37,809 bases of DNA from Bacteroidia bacterium (GTDB taxonomy: Bacteria > Bacteroidota > Bacteroidia > M30B66). The stretch covers positions 1 to 37,809 of the forward strand of contig JAGYKL010000004.1 of NCBI GenBank assembly GCA_018401705.1, given 5' to 3'. Positions 35,346-37,809 of this stretch are shown piece after piece (the stretch's first letter is position 1; the number at the start of each line of letters is the position of its first letter). Both the position numbers and the translations under genes were made by a program. The notes beneath the pieces are model-generated. The model saw only the letters and a list, made by a program, of their open reading frames with translations. It was not told the DNA's origin and did no database searches.

Positions 35346-35717
35346 ATGAACTTCTCTCAGGAAAAAACAGAACATTATACAATAGTTAAAGTACATGCTG
35401 AAAAGCTGGATAGTACTATAGCACCTGACCTAAAATCAGAACTATTGTTATTAAATAAAGACGGCGTTTCAAACATTATTTTAGATTTAACTCCTACAAG
35501 ATACTGTGATTCTTCAGGATTATCATGTGTTTTAGTAGGTAATAGACTTTGTAAAAATGATAATGGCTCTCTTATTCTTACTGGGCTTCAACCTGCGGTA
35601 AGAAAACTAATTACTATATCTCAATTGGAACCTGTTTTACAAATTGTACCAACGATTAGCGAAGCAATTGATTATCTTTTCATGGAATCAATTGAGAAAG
35701 ACCTTAACAACGAATAA
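35346..35717 (+). CDS. STAS-domain protein, anti-sigma-factor-antagonist type
   Basis: This 123-residue single-domain STAS protein is of the SpoIIAA kind. It contains the phospho-acceptor loop CDSSGLSCVLVGNRLC, with the expected Ser in DSSGLS, and an alternating beta/alpha pattern (IILDLTPTRY, LILTGL, VRKLITISQL). Such proteins bind a partner kinase or anti-sigma factor depending on phosphorylation of the Ser. No cognate kinase is adjacent. From memory, a STAS gene directly before rnz is common in Flavobacteria; here a secreted-protein gene lies between. A complete promoter precedes it. Confidence 0.9.
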   Translation: MNFSQEKTEHYTIVKVHAEKLDSTIAPDLKSELLLLNKDGVSNIILDLTPTRYCDSSGLSCVLVGNRLCKNDNGSLILTGLQPAVRKLITISQLEPVLQIVPTISEAIDYLFMESIEKDLNNE

Positions 35718-35734
35718 CGAATCAAATTAGCTAC

Positions 35735-36640
35735 ATGATAAAACATTTACTTCCCCTAATTCTTTTTGTAGGTTTTGTTGCATCTGCGTCTGCCCAGTGC
35801 ACACCTGCAGCAATTTATGCAGATTCTACTTTTGGCATCTGGCCTGATACAACTGAAAATCTTCCTTGCGGATACGCTGATGACTCTGAAGGTTATGATG
35901 TTGTTATTAATATCAAAACTAGTGTTGATACAAATGTAACTGTTCAGCTAGGAGGATTTCCTTTAACTGTTACTGGATATATTGAAGCATTCAGAATTAA
36001 CGCTGTTGAAGGCCTTCCTGCAGGTTTTGTTTATATTCCTGATCAAACTGTTTGGCAAAACGTTGGAAGCGCTCCGCCGTTTCAACCCGTACAAGGCTGT
36101 GTTTCAATTTTAGCAAGCCAGTCTGCGCTTCAGGATATTATTGCTGCCAATCCTAATGGACAAGATTTTCCTTTAACTGTTATTGTGGATGTTAAAGTAC
36201 ATTCAACTGATAATCCGCTGGCAAATAACTTATTAAGCAATGTTTGGCTTTCTGATCCAAGCCTGACATCCATCCCAGGAATTGGTCCAATTCCTGTAAC
36301 TGGTTTTAAAGTAAGAGTTAGACCAACTAACACTGGAACTGGTTGTGCTCCACTTTCTACATCTAAAGTAAATGGCTCTTCATTTAACGTTATTGGTAAT
36401 TTCCCTAACCCTTTCAACTCTTCAACTGAAATTAGATTTAACTCTCCTTCTAGAAAGCAAGTTAAATTAGAAGTCAGAAATATGGTTGGAAAGCTAATTG
36501 TAGAAAGAACCATTAATGCTGATGCTGGGCTAAATTCTACTACAGTTAAATCAGATAAACTTATCCCTGGGATTTACTTCTATGCTTTAAACGATGGCAA
36601 ACAGACTATCACTCGAAGAATGGTCGTTTCAGGTAATTAA
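35735..36640 (+). CDS. Secreted protein with T9SS type A sorting domain
   Basis: This 301-residue protein begins with a signal peptide (MIKHLLPLILFVGFVASASAQ). The middle 190 residues are an uncharacterised beta-rich domain with a few cysteines (CTPAAIYADSTFGIWPD, then LPCGYADDSEGYD). The last 85 residues are a textbook T9SS sorting domain (NFPNPFNSSTEIRF, then KVKLEV-like strand, GIYFYALNDG, TRRMVVSGN). It is expected to be exported and anchored or released at the cell surface. It lies 17 bases after the STAS gene and is followed by a strong terminator, so it may be cotranscribed with the STAS gene. The function is unknown. Confidence 0.88.
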   Translation: MIKHLLPLILFVGFVASASAQCTPAAIYADSTFGIWPDTTENLPCGYADDSEGYDVVINIKTSVDTNVTVQLGGFPLTVTGYIEAFRINAVEGLPAGFVYIPDQTVWQNVGSAPPFQPVQGCVSILASQSALQDIIAANPNGQDFPLTVIVDVKVHSTDNPLANNLLSNVWLSDPSLTSIPGIGPIPVTGFKVRVRPTNTGTGCAPLSTSKVNGSSFNVIGNFPNPFNSSTEIRFNSPSRKQVKLEVRNMVGKLIVERTINADAGLNSTTVKSDKLIPGIYFYALNDGKQTITRRMVVSGN

Positions 36641-36660
36641 TTTAAACTTTTTTTAATATC

Positions 36661-36694
36661 AACCTGTTGACTAAACAAGTCAACAGGTTTTTTT
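36661..36694 (+). terminator. Strong terminator after the secreted-protein gene
   Basis: A perfect 11-bp stem AACCTGTTGAC (36661-36671) / GTCAACAGGTT (36679-36689) with a 7-base loop is followed by a T run. It ends only about ten bases before the rnz ATG, so rnz needs its own promoter or readthrough. Confidence 0.92.
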
Positions 36695-36704
36695 ATTCCC
36701 TTTC

Positions 36705-37619
36705 ATGAGTATCCATGTAACGGTTTTAGGTTGTGGATCTGCCACTCCAACATCATTTAGAAATCCAAGCTCTCAATGGCTGGATATTCAAGGAGAGCAT
36801 TATCTCATTGATTGTGGAGAAGGCACTCAAACACAGCTTTTAAAGTTCAAACTCAGAATGAGTAAGTTGAAGGCTATTTTTATTTCTCACTTGCATGGAG
36901 ATCACTTCTTTGGACTACCTGGCCTTATTTCTAGTATGCATCTAATGGGTAGAAAAGAGAAACTTCAAATTTATGGACCTGAAGGCCTATTCCCAATTTT
37001 GGATAGCATCTTCCACTGTTCTCAAACTGAACTAAGATTTCATTTAGAATACTTTGTCGTAGACACTTTCAAATCGTACGTGCTTCTAGAAACGCCTAAA
37101 TTCGAAGTGATTAGTATCCCATTAAAGCACAGAATACCTTGCAGCGGATTTCTTTTTAGGGAGAAGCCAAAGCCTCGAAACCTTAGGCCTGAGCTAATGA
37201 AGTTTTATAATGTCCCAATTTATGCAAGAAAGAAAATTAAACAAGGGAATGATTTTACAAGCTCTTCGGGAGAGGTAATACAAAATAGTAAATTAACGCT
37301 TGATCCCGCTCGTTCTGTTTCTTACGCATATTGCTCAGATACAGCTCCTGATGAAAGTATTATTCCTATAATTGATTCAGCTACAGCGCTCTATCACGAA
37401 GCTACATTTGAAGATAATTTAATAGACAGAGCAGAACAAACATTCCACTCTACAGCATCTCAAGCAGCATCTCAAGCTAAACTAGCTAATGTTGAGAAAT
37501 TATATCTTGGTCATTTCTCCTCACGTTACCGAGATACAAAAACCATTGAAAATCAGGCTTGTGCTATTTTTCCAAATACCAGCAATGTTCATGATGGATT
37601 TACTTTTGATGTTATGTAA
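36705..37619 (+). CDS. rnz: Ribonuclease Z (tRNA 3' endonuclease)
   Basis: RNase Z cuts the 3' trailer from tRNA precursors that lack an encoded CCA, as both tRNA genes in this window do. The 304-residue metallo-beta-lactamase-fold protein has the zinc motif H62-x-H64-x-D66-H67 in SHLHGDHFFGLPGL, further ligands in KHRIPCSGF, YCSDTAPDE and HFSSRYRD, and the family start VTVLGCGSATPT. The length is normal for the short form. The terminator that ends just upstream leaves only ten bases before the ATG. Confidence 0.97.
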   Translation: MSIHVTVLGCGSATPTSFRNPSSQWLDIQGEHYLIDCGEGTQTQLLKFKLRMSKLKAIFISHLHGDHFFGLPGLISSMHLMGRKEKLQIYGPEGLFPILDSIFHCSQTELRFHLEYFVVDTFKSYVLLETPKFEVISIPLKHRIPCSGFLFREKPKPRNLRPELMKFYNVPIYARKKIKQGNDFTSSSGEVIQNSKLTLDPARSVSYAYCSDTAPDESIIPIIDSATALYHEATFEDNLIDRAEQTFHSTASQAASQAKLANVEKLYLGHFSSRYRDTKTIENQACAIFPNTSNVHDGFTFDVM

Positions 37620-37644
37620 GAAAAAGTATCTTTTTGGCGTTTAT

Positions 37645-37672
37645 TTGTTTAATCAATATTTTTGTATCTTTA
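37645..37672 (+). promoter_or_regulatory. Promoter of the gene starting at 37683
   Basis: TTG (37645-37647), a 17-base spacer and TATCTTTA (37665-37672), one base off the TAnnTTTG consensus, end ten bases before the ATG. Confidence 0.55.
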
Positions 37673-37682
37673 ACGTTCGGAT

Positions 37683-37809
37683 ATGAATATGACCATCACC
37701 AAAGACCGCGTTTTGCTCGATATAGTTAAGGATAATCCTTTACTAGCTTCGGTTGTAGATCGATTTGGTATTTCATATTCTAAATGGACTCTTACTTTAG
37801 AGAAAGCTT
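37683..37809 (+). CDS. 5' end of a gene with a ScdA_N/DUF542-like start (partial)
   Basis: An ATG at 37683 (second ATG at 37689) opens a frame that runs out of the window after 42 residues. The visible part, with VLLDIVKDNPLLASVVDRFGIS, resembles the short helical domain found at the N-terminus of ScdA/RIC iron-sulphur repair proteins and of some Bacteroidota LuxR-type regulators, where a residue string ending in RFGI is typical. The metal-site cysteine of ScdA proper is not seen in the visible residues. The function cannot be assigned from this fragment. A promoter lies just upstream. Confidence 0.5.
   Translation, partial: MNMTITKDRVLLDIVKDNPLLASVVDRFGISYSKWTLTLEKA

Noticed and set aside
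37620-37640. A/T hairpin (AAAAAG-TAT-CTTTTT) after rnz as a terminator
   Set aside because: The stem is almost pure A-T with a 3-base loop, too weak to call.

Overview
This AT-rich window comes from the phylum Bacteroidota, most likely a Flavobacteriales-type marine or aquatic bacterium. Three lines of evidence support this. First, several cargo proteins of the type IX secretion system (T9SS) are present (C-terminal gliding/CHU_C or sorting domains), together with the T9SS component PorQ. Second, promoters follow the Bacteroidota pattern (TTG, 17-20 bases, TAnnTTTG), with excellent matches in front of two tRNA genes and a STAS gene. Third, the neighbourhoods porQ-cmk-ispH and pyrR-pyrB-STAS-rnz are, from memory, typical of the group. 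The species cannot be named from the sequence alone.

Layout. 1-4289: tail of a giant secreted protein, a convergent SpoU-type RNA methyltransferase, and mutS, which diverges from it with 11 bp between start codons. 4290-4632: tRNA-Gly(GCC) with a textbook promoter and terminator, then a GC-richer structured repeat-like element. 4633-11055: two large T9SS-type secreted proteins flank a 640-bp gap that holds tRNA-Leu(UAA) and about four degenerating 73-bp tandem copies of its terminator region. 11059-16056 (minus strand): a DsbA-like thiol oxidoreductase, two small membrane proteins behind a probable TetR operator, a TetR regulator, two outer-membrane proteins and kdtA (Kdo transfer to lipid A), partly in a tightly coupled operon.

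16144-26352 (plus strand) is one long surface-polysaccharide precursor operon of nine genes. A WbpO/TviB-type dehydrogenase, a WbpB-type oxidase, a WbpE-type aminotransferase and a WbpD-type acetyltransferase together give the expected route from UDP-GlcNAc to UDP-2,3-diacetamido-2,3-dideoxyglucuronate. UDP-glucose dehydrogenase plus UDP-glucuronate decarboxylase give UDP-xylose. A GalE-RmlB fusion, a WbpP/TviC-type 4-epimerase and a CpsB/YwqE-type tyrosine phosphatase complete the set. No glycosyltransferase, flippase or polymerase lies in the window, so assembly genes must be elsewhere.

26355-37809: housekeeping genes (fabD, porQ, cmk, ispH, an orphan histidine kinase, rpsA, pyrR, pyrB, a STAS protein, a T9SS cargo gene, rnz) and the first codons of another gene.

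No complete novel defence or mobile system was found. The most notable observations are a compensated frameshift inside the UDP-glucose dehydrogenase gene, an in-frame GalE-RmlB fusion without a linker, tandem duplication of a tRNA terminator, and a 19-bp palindrome placed like a TetR operator.
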